Origin: Bacteroidota bacterium
Lineage (GTDB): Bacteria > Bacteroidota > Ignavibacteria > Ignavibacteriales > Ignavibacteriaceae
DNA: 62,675 bases
Direction of reading: 5' to 3'
Assembly (NCBI GenBank): GCA_021831685.1
Contig: JAKBMG010000188.1
Span: forward strand, 1-62,675
The notes under the pieces: generated by a model
Databases searched by the model: none
Told to the model about the DNA's origin: nothing
The model's input: only the letters and a program-made list of their open reading frames with translations
Translations under genes and position numbers: made by a program
In this document: positions 17,858 through 27,147 of the stretch, one piece after another
How the letters are laid out: the number at the start of each line of letters is the position of its first letter
Numbering within the stretch: the stretch's first letter is position 1

Positions 17858-18631
17858 CTAATACTTAAAATGTTTTATCGCCTCTCCTTTTACGCCGATT
17901 TCAGTCATAGCTTCTATTCCAATTTGAAGGTGTAGATCAGAGAAATTTTTTGTAACCATATTATCTGATTCTTCGGTCTTGATTCCTTCCGGAACAAGCG
18001 GAGTATCAGAAACAAGTAGCAATGCGCCACGGGGAATGGCATTTACAAGACCCGCTATAAAAAGTGTGGCGGTTTCCATATCAATCCCGATTGTAAAAAG
18101 TTTTTTAAGGTAAGCTTTAAATTCTTCATCCCATTCCCATACGCGCCGGTTTGTTGTATAAATTACACCGGTTCTGTATTCAAGTTTGCGAGCAATAATT
18201 TTTTCCGAAACAAATTTATGAAGCTTAAAAGAAGGAAGAGCCGGAACTTCGGTTGGAAGATAATCGTTGCTTGTACCGTCCCCGCGTATTGCAGCAGTTG
18301 GGAGAATAAAATGCCCGATTTCCGTTGAATGTTTCAAACCACCACATTTACCGAGGAACAAAACTCCTTTCGGTTTAACAGCAACCAATAAATCCATTAC
18401 CGTTGCAGCATTTGCAGAGCCAATTCCGAAATTAATTATAGTTAAACCCTCTGAGTTTGTCGAAGTCTGCATAGGTTTGCCAATTCCATTAACGTTGCAC
18501 TTAAATTTATCTGCAAAGCTTGTAACGTAATTATTAAAATTCGTGAGAAGAAAATATTCTCCAAAATCTTTCAGCGGTGTACCAGTATAACGGGGAAGCC
18601 AGTTCTTAGCAATTTCATATTTTGTTTTCAT
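17858..18631 (-). CDS. amn: AMP nucleosidase (short form)
   Basis: A 257-residue nucleoside-phosphorylase-fold enzyme predicted to hydrolyse AMP to adenine and ribose-5-phosphate. It contains the fold's GIGSANAATVMDLLVAVKPKGVLFLGKCGG and the active-site region IGIDMETATLFIAGL, where Met-Glu contacts the ribose and precedes the catalytic loop LLVSDTPLVPEG. It lacks the extra N-terminal domain of the roughly 480-residue E. coli Amn, as do other FCB homologues. The alternative reading is a general purine/uridine phosphorylase relative. It lies in a mixed region with no purine genes nearby. Confidence 0.85.
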   Translation of the reverse strand: MKTKYEIAKNWLPRYTGTPLKDFGEYFLLTNFNNYVTSFADKFKCNVNGIGKPMQTSTNSEGLTIINFGIGSANAATVMDLLVAVKPKGVLFLGKCGGLKHSTEIGHFILPTAAIRGDGTSNDYLPTEVPALPSFKLHKFVSEKIIARKLEYRTGVIYTTNRRVWEWDEEFKAYLKKLFTIGIDMETATLFIAGLVNAIPRGALLLVSDTPLVPEGIKTEESDNMVTKNFSDLHLQIGIEAMTEIGVKGEAIKHFKY

Positions 18632-18754
18632 AGGACTCTCTCAGAATAGAATTTTTAAGTGATTTAAAATATCGTTTATTCCAACAACAGTATTAAATTT
18701 ACCGGCAAATTAAGAAATTCTTTTTTATTCAAAAAATTTTGGAGATGAACTCAC

Positions 18755-19030
18755 TTGGAAATAAAGCATGATAAAGACAACCAGAGATTTTTTTCTATTG
18801 TTGAGGGAAGAGAATCTTATCTTCAATATCTAAAAGTTGATAGCGCTACTTTGGACTATTACAAAACTTATGTTCCAAACGAATTGCGCGGAAAGGGAAT
18901 AGCCGGGAAAATTGTAGAGACAGCACTAAATTATGCCCGGGAAAACAATTTAATGATTATTCCATCATGTTCTTATGTTGACACTTTTATCGAACGCCAC
19001 CCGGATTATGGTAAAATGGTAAAAAAATAG
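18755..19030 (+). CDS. Small GNAT-family acetyltransferase (YjdJ-type)
   Basis: A 91-residue minimal GNAT protein. The acetyl-CoA pyrophosphate-binding loop is visible in YVPNELRGKGIAGKIVETALNYARENN, and the end IIPSCSYVDTFIERHPDY is typical of the Gcn5-related N-acetyltransferase-like YjdJ group. The reading starts at a TTG (18755) with GGAG at 18741-18744; the ATG at 18745 is in another frame, so the TTG is the best start. Substrate unknown. Confidence 0.8.
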   Translation: MEIKHDKDNQRFFSIVEGRESYLQYLKVDSATLDYYKTYVPNELRGKGIAGKIVETALNYARENNLMIIPSCSYVDTFIERHPDYGKMVKK

Positions 19031-19061
19031 AGCAGCATTTACGCCGCTCTATTTTTTTTAT
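19028..19061 (+). terminator. Rho-independent terminator after the GNAT gene
   Basis: ATAGAGCAGC ... GCCGCTCTAT pairs over 10 bp with one mismatch and is followed by a run of eight T. It overlaps the stop codon region and may also end the convergent osmC transcript. Confidence 0.75.
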
Positions 19062-19101
19062 TGAAACTAATATTTTTCGATTTAACGTTGAGCAAGATCT
19101 A

Positions 19102-19530
19102 CTATTTTAGCTTTGCGCTCAAAGTCATTTCAACCGATGCTAGTGCCTTTGATACAGGACATCCCTTCTTTGTATCTTCAGCAAATTTTTGAAATGCGGA
19201 GTCGTCAATTCCATCAACGCTTGCTTCAGTATGAATTTCAATCTTAGTAATTGTAAAGCCGGAGTCAAGTTTTTCTATATGAACTTTATCCTCGGTATTA
19301 ACTGAATTAACTTTAAATCCCGCGCTTGCCAAACCATTAGCAAGAGCCATGGAATAACATGCGGCGTGAGCTGCACCCAAAATTTCTTCCGGATTAGTTT
19401 GACTGCCGTTTTCAAATCTTGATGTAAAATTGTATGGTGTGTTTTTTAGAATCCCGGTCTCAGTTGAAATATTTCCATTCCCACTTTTTAAATCTCCGTA
19501 CCATTCGGCAGATGCTTTTCTTATAGGCAT
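19102..19530 (-). CDS. osmC: OsmC-type organic hydroperoxide peroxidase
   Basis: A 142-residue OsmC/Ohr-fold protein that detoxifies organic hydroperoxides with two cysteines. Both are present: Cys58 in GAAHAACYSMAL and Cys124 in TKKGCPVSKAL. The start (MPIRKASAEWYGDLKSGNG) and the TPYNFTSRFE segment follow the OsmC rather than the Ohr subgroup. Cytoplasmic, single gene, convergent with the GNAT gene. Confidence 0.9.
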   Translation of the reverse strand: MPIRKASAEWYGDLKSGNGNISTETGILKNTPYNFTSRFENGSQTNPEEILGAAHAACYSMALANGLASAGFKVNSVNTEDKVHIEKLDSGFTITKIEIHTEASVDGIDDSAFQKFAEDTKKGCPVSKALASVEMTLSAKLK

Positions 19531-19837
19531 AATTTATCCTTTCAGTTATTTTTTTGATTTTAAGTTAAACCTTTTTCATGGAAGATGCTAAAAGAATGTT
19601 TGATAACTTTCACATTAACTTGATAGGTTGTAAGGTTTGAATGCGGTGAAGCAATTCAGCAATCGCAAAATTTTGATGTTATGATGTAATAATATATTTT
19701 CAATATAAAATTGAAGAAGCGTATTGATTTAATATGTAAAACGATCAATAAAATTCCCGGAAACAATAATGTACTTTAAGCCGGTTTAACTTTATCTCCT
19801 TTCTTTTTTTAAAGAATAATATTGGTGAAATATAATA
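19531..19837. other. 307-bp intergenic region
   Basis: AT-rich DNA between osmC and the MFS gene, which are divergent, so it must hold both promoters. I see no palindrome, repeat or small coding frame worth calling. Confidence 0.5.
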
Positions 19838-21016
19838 ATGATAAAAAAAATTCCTAAACAAGTACTAATTCTCGGTTTTGTTAGTTTATTTACGGATATC
19901 GCTAGCGAAATGTTATATCCTATCACCCCGATATTTTTGACTGCCGTCCTCGGCGCGTCAATGGCTACAGTTGGGGTGATCGAAGGCTTAGCAGAATTTA
20001 TTGCCGGGTTTCTTAAAGGATATTTCGGACGTCTTTCAGATAAATTAAAAAAGCGCTCTATCTTTGTCACTGCCGGTTACGGACTTTCTGCGCTATCAAA
20101 GCCTCTACCAGGAATTTTTCCTTTTATACCTACAGTAGTTTTTTCAAGAGTTGCTGATCGTGTTGGAAAGGGAATGCGCACAGCTCCGCGCGATGCTCTA
20201 CTTGCCGCAAATGCTAATGGAAATACCGGCGCTGTTTTTGGATTTCATCGAGGCATGGATACGCTTGGCGCTGCGCTTGGTCCATTTGCAGCCTTAATTC
20301 TTCTTCACTTTTATCCACATGATTATATCCTAATATTTTTAGTGGCTTTTTTCCCTTCGGTAATTGCTGTCAGCTTTTCTGCATTTGTAAAGGATAAAAT
20401 TGTTGAAAAAAAAATAGCGCCTAAGTTTAAGTATCTTGAGTTCTGGAGAACTGCACCTGCTGAATACAAACATTTAATCTATCTCATTATACTTTTTTCG
20501 TTTGTAAATAGCAGTGATGTTTTTTTGATACTTAAATCAAAAAATATTTCTCACTCCAGCACATTGGCTATAATTGGCTATATTTTTTATAATCTTATAT
20601 ATGCGGCTTCATCTTATCCTATGGGTAGGATAGCTGATCGTATAGGGAAAAGCAGAGTCTTTATAATAGGAATATTTATTTTCTCTCTAGTATATTTTGG
20701 TTTTGCTGTTTCACCAAATATTAAAATAGTTTGGGCATTGTTTGTATTATATGGGATTTATGCGGCATCTACCGAAGGCGTTGCAAAAGCCTGGGTATCC
20801 GATCTTATACCGGATGAAAATCGCGGATCAGCAATCGGGCTTTTAACTATGCTTTCAAGTTTTGCATTGATGTTTGGTTCTTTTTTTACTGGAGTTTTAT
20901 GGGATAAATTCGGTTCTTCTATACCATTTCTAATCTCCTCCATTGTTAGTTTTTTTGTGGCTTTAATCTTTATTTACTTAAAAAAGGAGCTTATTTTTAA
21001 GCAGAAAATTGATTGA
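19838..21016 (+). CDS. Major facilitator superfamily transporter
   Basis: A 392-residue inner-membrane protein with 12 hydrophobic helices. MFS landmarks are the first helix (QVLILGFVSLFTDIASEMLYPITPIFLTAVLG), the loop 2-3 motif GYFGRLSDKLKKRSIFV, and the second-half counterpart YPMGRIADRIGKSRVFIIG. The block VFSRVADRVGKGMRTAPRDALLA occurs in a subgroup annotated as drug/sugar MFS exporters (YcaD/MdtG-like). Substrate cannot be inferred. It stands alone. Confidence 0.85.
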   Translation: MIKKIPKQVLILGFVSLFTDIASEMLYPITPIFLTAVLGASMATVGVIEGLAEFIAGFLKGYFGRLSDKLKKRSIFVTAGYGLSALSKPLPGIFPFIPTVVFSRVADRVGKGMRTAPRDALLAANANGNTGAVFGFHRGMDTLGAALGPFAALILLHFYPHDYILIFLVAFFPSVIAVSFSAFVKDKIVEKKIAPKFKYLEFWRTAPAEYKHLIYLIILFSFVNSSDVFLILKSKNISHSSTLAIIGYIFYNLIYAASSYPMGRIADRIGKSRVFIIGIFIFSLVYFGFAVSPNIKIVWALFVLYGIYAASTEGVAKAWVSDLIPDENRGSAIGLLTMLSSFALMFGSFFTGVLWDKFGSSIPFLISSIVSFFVALIFIYLKKELIFKQKID

Positions 21017-21043
21017 AAGCAAAGAGTTAGGATGAAAATCTTA

Positions 21044-21112
21044 GCCACCAAGACACAAAATCTTAACAAAGTTTTCCTTCGCGAAATCTTTGTATCCTAG
21101 TGTCTTCGTGGC
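21044..21112. repeat. Inverted repeat, CCACCAAGACAC type
   Basis: GCCACCAAGACAC (21044-21056) and GTGTCTTCGTGGC (21100-21112) pair over 12 of 13 bases. This resembles a dispersed intergenic palindrome I know from many FCB and other environmental genomes. Only one copy was noticed in the window. Confidence 0.6.
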
Positions 21113-21253
21113 GGGTCATTCATTTCTGCATAAGATGAATTATAAAATAAATTCCAACATAACGGACTAATACAAGCCGTTTGCTGCTATCTTAAAGACT
21201 TCAAAGTATTAAGTCATTTTCTTATCTTTAGTTTTAATTTTTTAGAATGGTAT

Positions 21254-21946
21254 ATGAATAATTTTAAGGAAGTTGCCGTTGTTGCCGTTAGCGGTGGTAT
21301 GGATAGCTGTGTTTCTGCAGCCATTGCAAATCAAAATTATGAGCTTGCATTCGCCCATATAAATTACGGGCAAAGAACAGAGAAACGGGAATTAAAATCT
21401 TTTAACGACATTGCCGACTTTTACGGCGTGGATAAAAGATTGATTATTGATTTTACTCATCTCGCCGAAATCGGCGGATCATCTTTGACGGATAAAAATA
21501 TTGAGGTTTCAAAAGCAGACTTGTCAAATGAAGAAATTCCTTCTTCATATGTCCCTTTTAGAAACGCTAATATCCTTTCAGCCTGTGTTAGTTGGGCAGA
21601 AGTTCTAAATGCAAGTAAGATTTTCATTGGAGCCGTTTATGAGGACTCTTCCGGTTATCCCGACTGTCGTCCTTCTTTTTTTGATGCCTTTGAAAAAATG
21701 ATTGATGAAGGAACTAAAACGTCAACTAAAATTAAAATTGAAACCCCCATCATAAATTTATCTAAGGCAGAAATTGTTAAACAAGGAATTAAACTTAATG
21801 CGCCGCTTAGTCTAACATGGTCTTGTTATCAAAATGAAGATGAGGCCTGCGGCGTTTGCGATAGCTGTGCTTTAAGGCTGCGGGGCTTTCAAATAGCCGG
21901 CATTCAAGATCCTATAAAATATAAAGTACGTCCGGAGTATCGCTAA
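21254..21946 (+). CDS. queC: 7-cyano-7-deazaguanine synthase
   Basis: A 230-residue ATP-dependent enzyme making preQ0 from 7-carboxy-7-deazaguanine in queuosine biosynthesis. The PP-loop is AVSGGMDSCVS (residues 12-21), AHINYGQRTEKRE follows, then YVPFRNANILSACVSWAE, and the C-terminal zinc site has cysteines spaced C-x7-C-x2-C-x2-C in SWSCYQNEDEACGVCDSC. It is followed 60 bp later by queF, which uses its product. queD and queE are not in the window. Confidence 0.95.
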   Translation: MNNFKEVAVVAVSGGMDSCVSAAIANQNYELAFAHINYGQRTEKRELKSFNDIADFYGVDKRLIIDFTHLAEIGGSSLTDKNIEVSKADLSNEEIPSSYVPFRNANILSACVSWAEVLNASKIFIGAVYEDSSGYPDCRPSFFDAFEKMIDEGTKTSTKIKIETPIINLSKAEIVKQGIKLNAPLSLTWSCYQNEDEACGVCDSCALRLRGFQIAGIQDPIKYKVRPEYR

Positions 21947-22006
21947 GAAATTAAAAGTTTTCATTTGAAATTGTGATATTTATTTTTTCATTGAATCGAG
22001 GTTAAT

Positions 22007-22372
22007 TTGAACGAGAAAATTAAATTGTTGGAGGTATTTGATAATGCTTATCCAAACAGAAATTATACAGTAATTCACACAGCGCCGGAGTTTACATCCG
22101 TATGTCCCAAAACCGGGCAACCTGATTTTGCAGCAATTACAATTAAATATATTCCGGATAAATTATGTATCGAGCTAAAATCGTTAAAAATTTATTTAAA
22201 CTCATATCGCAATGACGGAATTTATTTTGAAAGCGTAACTAATAAAATACTTGACGACCTCGTCCAGGTATGCAAGCCGCGTTACATGATTATTACGGCT
22301 GATTTCAATGTCCGCGGCGGTATTTCATCAACCGTGCAAGCAGAATTTAAGGACACTAATTTTAATATCTAA
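22007..22372 (+). CDS. queF: NADPH-dependent preQ0 reductase
   Basis: A 121-residue unimodular (YkvM-type) nitrile reductase converting preQ0 to preQ1. Catalytic Cys33 is in [15 protein letters not shown], with Asp40 after it. The substrate/NADPH block [22 protein letters not shown] is intact. The best start is TTG at 22007 with GAGG at 21998-22001. It lies between queC and glnD; the 12-bp gap to glnD suggests one transcript. Confidence 0.95.
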   Translation: MNEKIKLLEVFDNAYPNRNYTVIHTAPEFTSVCPKTGQPDFAAITIKYIPDKLCIELKSLKIYLNSYRNDGIYFESVTNKILDDLVQVCKPRYMIITADFNVRGGISSTVQAEFKDTNFNI

Positions 22373-22384
22373 TTTCCAAAAAAT

Positions 22385-24955
22385 ATGACTTCAACAGTGA
22401 ACATCAAGCAGGAATTTATTCGCAAGAGGGACAAACTTTTCCATGATCACTTAAAGCAAATGGATGCTTTGAGATTTAGTATGGATTACAGCCTCCTCGT
22501 TGAAGAACATATTAGGACTTTAGCGGGTTCTAAAAAATATAATTTTATTCTTGCTTCCGCCGGAAGTTTTAGCAGGAGGGAACTTTCTCCTTTTTCGGAT
22601 ATTGATATAATTTTTATTACAGGTTCCGTAGAAGAAAATTCAACAGAAATTGCACAGCTTGTAACAAAGTTTTGGGACAATGGAATCGAAGCCTCCCATA
22701 CCGTAAGAGAATTTTCAGACATAAAAAAATATCTCGAAGAAGATCTACATACATTTACTCAATTTTTCGAAACCCGCTTTTTACTCGGCTCAGAAAAGAT
22801 TTATAAAGAATGGAATAAAATTCTTTTTTCTATAATGGAAGATGATGTTAAAGTTAAGCTTGTTAATGAATTATCCAGCGACATTTCCCTGAGGTATGAA
22901 AAATTCGGCGATTCTCCAAAAGTTCTTGAACCCAACGTTAAAAGCACTGCCGGCGGCCTTCGGGACTTTCAAACAATCGAATGGATTTATGTTCTAATGA
23001 ATGGTATGCTTTTGAATAAGCAAGCGGAAATTACTCAAGCCGAATCTTTTATAAATTTACTTCGTGAAAATAATTATACGACTCCGAATGAATGTAAGCG
23101 ACTTCTTGACAGCTATAAGTTGATAATGACCGTAAGAAATCTGCTTCATTTAATTTCTAATCAAAAGAATGACCGCTTTGAATTTGGAGCTCAAAAAAAA
23201 ATATCGGGAATGTTTTATCATCAAAAGGATTCTCTTGCTGTTTTTATGCGCGAATATTTTATTGCTGCTAATGTTATAAACCGCTTTTCAAAATCAATGA
23301 TAAAAAAATTTCAAGAGGAAATCTCTAATCCGCTTCCGGATTCTCTATCAATAGAGCTTGACGATAATTTTATTTTGAAAGGAAAAACAATTTCACTGAA
23401 TGGGAAAAACGAATTATCCGGTTCCGATATTTTACGTGCATTTTACTACCGAGGATTTTACAGCGCTCACTTTGATGAAAATCTCCGTTCATTAATTGTA
23501 GAGAAGGTTGAAAATTATGGCAACAGTAGCGGGCTTGAAATAGAATCTTCTACTTTTTTTAGAGAAATATTAAAGCTGCCTAAAAACGTAGGACAAACCT
23601 TATCCGTTATGAACGAGTTGGGCGTGTTAAAGGCTTTTATGCCTGAATTTGGTGAACTAATCGGGTTTCTTCAGCATGGTGTTTACCACTGTTACACCGC
23701 AGATGAGCATACTTTAATGACAATTCAAAATTTGGAAAAGCTGGAGAAAGATCCTTCGCCACTTGGAAAAATTTATAACAATATGAAGGATAAAGAGTTA
23801 CTGCATCTTGGCTTGCTGTTTCATGATATCGCAAAACCTGTAAATATTTCCGGGCATGAAATTATCGGTGCTGAAATGGCGGCTTCAATAATGAACCGTC
23901 TTGGCTATAGTGAAGAAGAAATTGAAAAGGTAACTTTTCTTGTAAAAAATCATCTTGCCATGGAGCAAGTCGCTTTCCGGAGAAATTTAAATGATCCGGA
24001 AACTTTGAATAACTTTACCTCACGATTTGATTCACTTGAAAAACTGGACTTACTATATTTGGTCACATACGCAGATCTCTCCGCCGTTAATAATGCTGTG
24101 TGGACAACTTGGAAAAGCGATCTACTTGCTGAACTTTATAAAAAATCCCACGCAATGATTGAAGAACAAATCTCCGGTGAGGAATTATTAATTTCAAGCG
24201 TTTACGTAGTTCCCAAAGAAATAAGTAAGCACTCTCAGTTTATCTCCGAGGCAAATGTCAAGGATCATATTCAATCTATAAATGACTTAGGATACACACA
24301 TCAATTTTCCGAAAAGGAAATTGCTAAACATGTTGAAGAAATTCAAAAAGGAGTATCACTTTCGGCTCTCTTCAAAGAGTTTAACACTTTTACTAACATA
24401 ACGGTTATTACCAAAGATTTTCCATCGCTGCTTTCAAGGCTTTGCGGAGCGCTTTCAATCAACGATGCAAATATTCATGACGCAAAAATCTTTACCCGCA
24501 AAGACGGAATTGTAATCGATACTTTTAACGTTACTGATTTTAGAACTAACGAAAATATTGATAAAGAAAGATATCCTAAAATAGAGAATGACTTGAAGTC
24601 GGTCGTATCCGGGCTGCTTCAATTAAACCAGGAATTTGTGCGAATGAAATCAAAATGGTGGCGCATCGAAAGCAAATTTTTTAAACGCACAGGCAAGATT
24701 AAAGTTGAATTTGAAAAACATAAAAGATATACCATCATAGATATTATTTCTCCGGACCGTTTAGGATTTTTATACCAGGTTACTTCAAAAATGAGCGAAC
24801 TCGGTTTAATTATTTATCTGGCAAAAATTTCTACTAAAGGAGATGACATTGTTGATTCCTTTTATGTGCTTGATCGAAACGGAAATAAAATTTCGCAAAG
24901 CGATTATGACTTTATAAAATCGGAATTAACCGAAACTATTACATTAATGTTGTAA
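22385..24955 (+). CDS. glnD: Bifunctional PII uridylyltransferase/uridylyl-removing enzyme
   Basis: An 856-residue nitrogen sensor. Domain order is normal: nucleotidyltransferase (GSFSRRELSPFSDIDIIFITG, residues about 58-78), the GlnD linker helices (GGLRDFQTIEWIYVL), an HD domain (HTLMTIQ ... LLFHDIAKPVNISGHE, about 440-510) that removes UMP, and two C-terminal ACT domains (about 680 and 795) that bind glutamine. It modifies PII proteins, but no glnB, glnK or amt is in the window. It sits in a run queC-queF-glnD-murI with short gaps. Confidence 0.93.
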   Translation: MTSTVNIKQEFIRKRDKLFHDHLKQMDALRFSMDYSLLVEEHIRTLAGSKKYNFILASAGSFSRRELSPFSDIDIIFITGSVEENSTEIAQLVTKFWDNGIEASHTVREFSDIKKYLEEDLHTFTQFFETRFLLGSEKIYKEWNKILFSIMEDDVKVKLVNELSSDISLRYEKFGDSPKVLEPNVKSTAGGLRDFQTIEWIYVLMNGMLLNKQAEITQAESFINLLRENNYTTPNECKRLLDSYKLIMTVRNLLHLISNQKNDRFEFGAQKKISGMFYHQKDSLAVFMREYFIAANVINRFSKSMIKKFQEEISNPLPDSLSIELDDNFILKGKTISLNGKNELSGSDILRAFYYRGFYSAHFDENLRSLIVEKVENYGNSSGLEIESSTFFREILKLPKNVGQTLSVMNELGVLKAFMPEFGELIGFLQHGVYHCYTADEHTLMTIQNLEKLEKDPSPLGKIYNNMKDKELLHLGLLFHDIAKPVNISGHEIIGAEMAASIMNRLGYSEEEIEKVTFLVKNHLAMEQVAFRRNLNDPETLNNFTSRFDSLEKLDLLYLVTYADLSAVNNAVWTTWKSDLLAELYKKSHAMIEEQISGEELLISSVYVVPKEISKHSQFISEANVKDHIQSINDLGYTHQFSEKEIAKHVEEIQKGVSLSALFKEFNTFTNITVITKDFPSLLSRLCGALSINDANIHDAKIFTRKDGIVIDTFNVTDFRTNENIDKERYPKIENDLKSVVSGLLQLNQEFVRMKSKWWRIESKFFKRTGKIKVEFEKHKRYTIIDIISPDRLGFLYQVTSKMSELGLIIYLAKISTKGDDIVDSFYVLDRNGNKISQSDYDFIKSELTETITLML

Positions 24956-24966
24956 GGGAATTTGGA

Positions 24967-25791
24967 ATGAACTTCATGGAAAAGGAAAAACCGATTGGCG
25001 TTTTTGATTCTGGTATCGGCGGTTTGACCGTTGTGAAAAGAGTAGTATCAGCTTTGCCTACGGAAAATATAGTTTACTTCGGCGACACAGCACGCGTTCC
25101 CTACGGCTCTAAATCAAATGCAACAGTGATAGAATACGGTCTGCAGGATGCCCGTTTTCTAATCAACAAAAATGTAAAAGCAATTGTAGTTGCGTGTAAC
25201 ACAGTTTCTTCCGTTGCGCTAGATGAGATTAGAAAAAAATTCAACGTTCCTGTAATAGGTGTAATTGAGCCAGGAGCAGCTCTTGCCGCTAAGGAAACCA
25301 AGAACGGGCGGATTGGAGTTATCGGAACGAGAGCTACAGTAAACAATAAGGCATACTCAAACGAAATAAAAAAAATAAATTCATCTATCGAAGTTTATGA
25401 AAGAGAATGTCCGTTGTTTGTCCCTCTTGCAGAAGAAGGCTGGATTAGGCACAAAGCTACTTACGATATTGCAGAAGAATATTTAAAGGAATTGAGGGAA
25501 TTGAAAATTGATACGCTAGTGCTTGGTTGCACTCACTACCCGATTTTGTCCGGCGTAATTCAGGAAGTAATCGGAAAAAATGTTAAACTCATTGATTCCG
25601 GTGTAGCTTCAGCCGAAGTTATAAAAAAAGAATTAGACAGAGTCGATCTTCATACAAATAAATATTCTTCCGGTAATCAAGAGTTTTATGTGAGCGATTT
25701 ACCAACTAAATTTAAAGAAGTTGCAGAATTATTTCTCGGCCAGGAAATAAAATTAGTTCAAAAAGTTGATCTGGAAACACTTACTTCTTGA
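24967..25791 (+). CDS. murI: Glutamate racemase
   Basis: A 274-residue cytosolic enzyme supplying D-glutamate for peptidoglycan. It has the N-terminal IGVFDSGIGGLTVVKRV, the catalytic pair Cys77 (VVACNTVSS) and Cys188 (LVLGCTHYP), and GDTARVPYGSKS. Two in-frame ATGs (24967 and 24976) are possible starts. It lies 11 bp after glnD, the last gene of that run. Confidence 0.95.
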   Translation: MNFMEKEKPIGVFDSGIGGLTVVKRVVSALPTENIVYFGDTARVPYGSKSNATVIEYGLQDARFLINKNVKAIVVACNTVSSVALDEIRKKFNVPVIGVIEPGAALAAKETKNGRIGVIGTRATVNNKAYSNEIKKINSSIEVYERECPLFVPLAEEGWIRHKATYDIAEEYLKELRELKIDTLVLGCTHYPILSGVIQEVIGKNVKLIDSGVASAEVIKKELDRVDLHTNKYSSGNQEFYVSDLPTKFKEVAELFLGQEIKLVQKVDLETLTS

Positions 25792-25867
25792 AGGAGTCTA
25801 TCGCAAAATTAAAATCAGAGTGAAAAAGATTCGCATATATTTTTTATACGGGCTGAAAAGATAAATT

Positions 25868-26842
25868 TCACTTCTCAAAAATCTTTCTTAAATCATCTTG
25901 ATTTTTTGTTACTCCAAGCGAAAGCATTAGCTTTATTCTTGCTTTTTGTCCATTGAGATAATCCGTAAAAATAACACCGATATTATGAAGCCATTTGCCG
26001 GCGCCGGGATAGCCGTAAATATCCATAGTTTCTCCAGCCGGGCATCGGGATACCAAAACAACAGGGATATTTTTGTCTACCGCGTACTTAATTCCTTCAA
26101 AGGCTGCCGGAGGAACGTTACCGACGCCGAGTGCCTCAACAACTATTCCCTCTGCTCCGCTATCGGCAGAAAACTTAAAAAATTTTTCATTCATTCCAGC
26201 GTAAACCGTAATCAAATCAACGTTACTAACAATTGTATCACTTTCGATTGTTTCAAGCTTACGCGGCAGTCTGTTCAGAATTACTCTCCCGTTTTGAACA
26301 AAACCAAGCACCCCAAAGTCAAGGCTGCGGAAACTGTCAATTTCTTCCGTAAAGGTTTTTGTCACTTCGCTTGCTGCGTTAATCTCTCCGTTTAGACAAA
26401 CGAGGACACCCAAATTTTTACAATTGTCATTTAGGCATACCTGAATCGCATCTGTAAGATTTCTTGGCCCATCCCAGTCTGCTTCAGAACTGTTTTTCAT
26501 CGAGCCAATAACAACTATAGGAAGCGAGGTTTTAATTGATAAGTCCAGGAAGTATGCAGTTTCTTCAAGCGTGTCTGTTCCGTGAGTAACGATTACTCCA
26601 TCATAATTATCGGCTTTAATCAACTCTCTAATTTTTTTTGAAAGCTGAAACATTAATTCCGGAGTCATGTGTGGTCCGGGATATTTTCCAAAGTCATAGC
26701 AAGTAATATTAGCAAGATTTTTTGCTTCCGGAATTTTTATTAAAAGCTCTTCCCCTGAATATCGTGGCACAGCGCTGCCCGTACTTTCGTCTATCATCAT
26801 AGAAAAAGTGCCGCCGGTAAATACTACTAAAATGTTTTTCAT
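25868..26842 (-). CDS. ansA: L-asparaginase, type I
   Basis: A 324-residue asparaginase that deamidates asparagine. Catalytic segments are VVFTGGTFSM (threonine nucleophile in GGT, residue 12) and VIVTHGTDTLEETAYFL with the second catalytic threonine. The ATG at 26842 is taken as the start; a TTG two codons earlier is also open. No signal peptide, so it is cytoplasmic. An intrinsic-terminator-like hairpin lies about 80 bp upstream on the same strand and may attenuate it. Confidence 0.9.
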   Translation of the reverse strand: MKNILVVFTGGTFSMMIDESTGSAVPRYSGEELLIKIPEAKNLANITCYDFGKYPGPHMTPELMFQLSKKIRELIKADNYDGVIVTHGTDTLEETAYFLDLSIKTSLPIVVIGSMKNSSEADWDGPRNLTDAIQVCLNDNCKNLGVLVCLNGEINAASEVTKTFTEEIDSFRSLDFGVLGFVQNGRVILNRLPRKLETIESDTIVSNVDLITVYAGMNEKFFKFSADSGAEGIVVEALGVGNVPPAAFEGIKYAVDKNIPVVLVSRCPAGETMDIYGYPGAGKWLHNIGVIFTDYLNGQKARIKLMLSLGVTKNQDDLRKIFEK

Positions 26843-26921
26843 AGTCAAATCTTTTTTTGATCTAAAATATATACAAAGTTTTCATTTTTTTATTAATAAT
26901 TCACATTCGACATAATGAGAA

Positions 26922-26951
26922 AACTCCGAGTTTTTCCTAAACCTCGGAGTT
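26922..26951 (-). terminator. Hairpin in the ansA leader region
   Basis: A 9-bp perfect stem (AACTCCGAG / CTCGGAGTT) with a 12-nt loop is followed, reading the minus strand, by TTTTCTCATT. It lies between the divergent ansA and nfu-like genes, so it cannot be an ordinary end-of-operon terminator. It is either a leader attenuator or the end of a small RNA. Confidence 0.5.
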
Positions 26952-27147
26952 ATATTTCAGTAACCATGTTAAAATTTTGTGCATTGGGGCCTTAGTCGTT
27001 AAGTTTTTCATGTAGAATGCATAATATGAGTTAATAATTTATACGGTTAAGATGAAGCAATAGTATTCTATATTACAAAAGTGCAATTTTACCTTGAAAT
27101 ACAAGTGAACTTGTAATATTTTTGAGCAAAAATTTTGGAGAATAAAT

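Noticed and set aside
19792-20070. 92-residue minus-strand frame overlapping the MFS gene start
   Set aside because: Lies antisense to the first membrane helices of a clear MFS protein and shows no independent signals.
21113-21253. preQ1 riboswitch before queC
   Set aside because: No preQ1-I or -II consensus pieces are recognisable in the leader.
25946-26395. 149-residue plus-strand frame inside the asparaginase gene
   Set aside because: Antisense shadow of a well-supported conserved enzyme.
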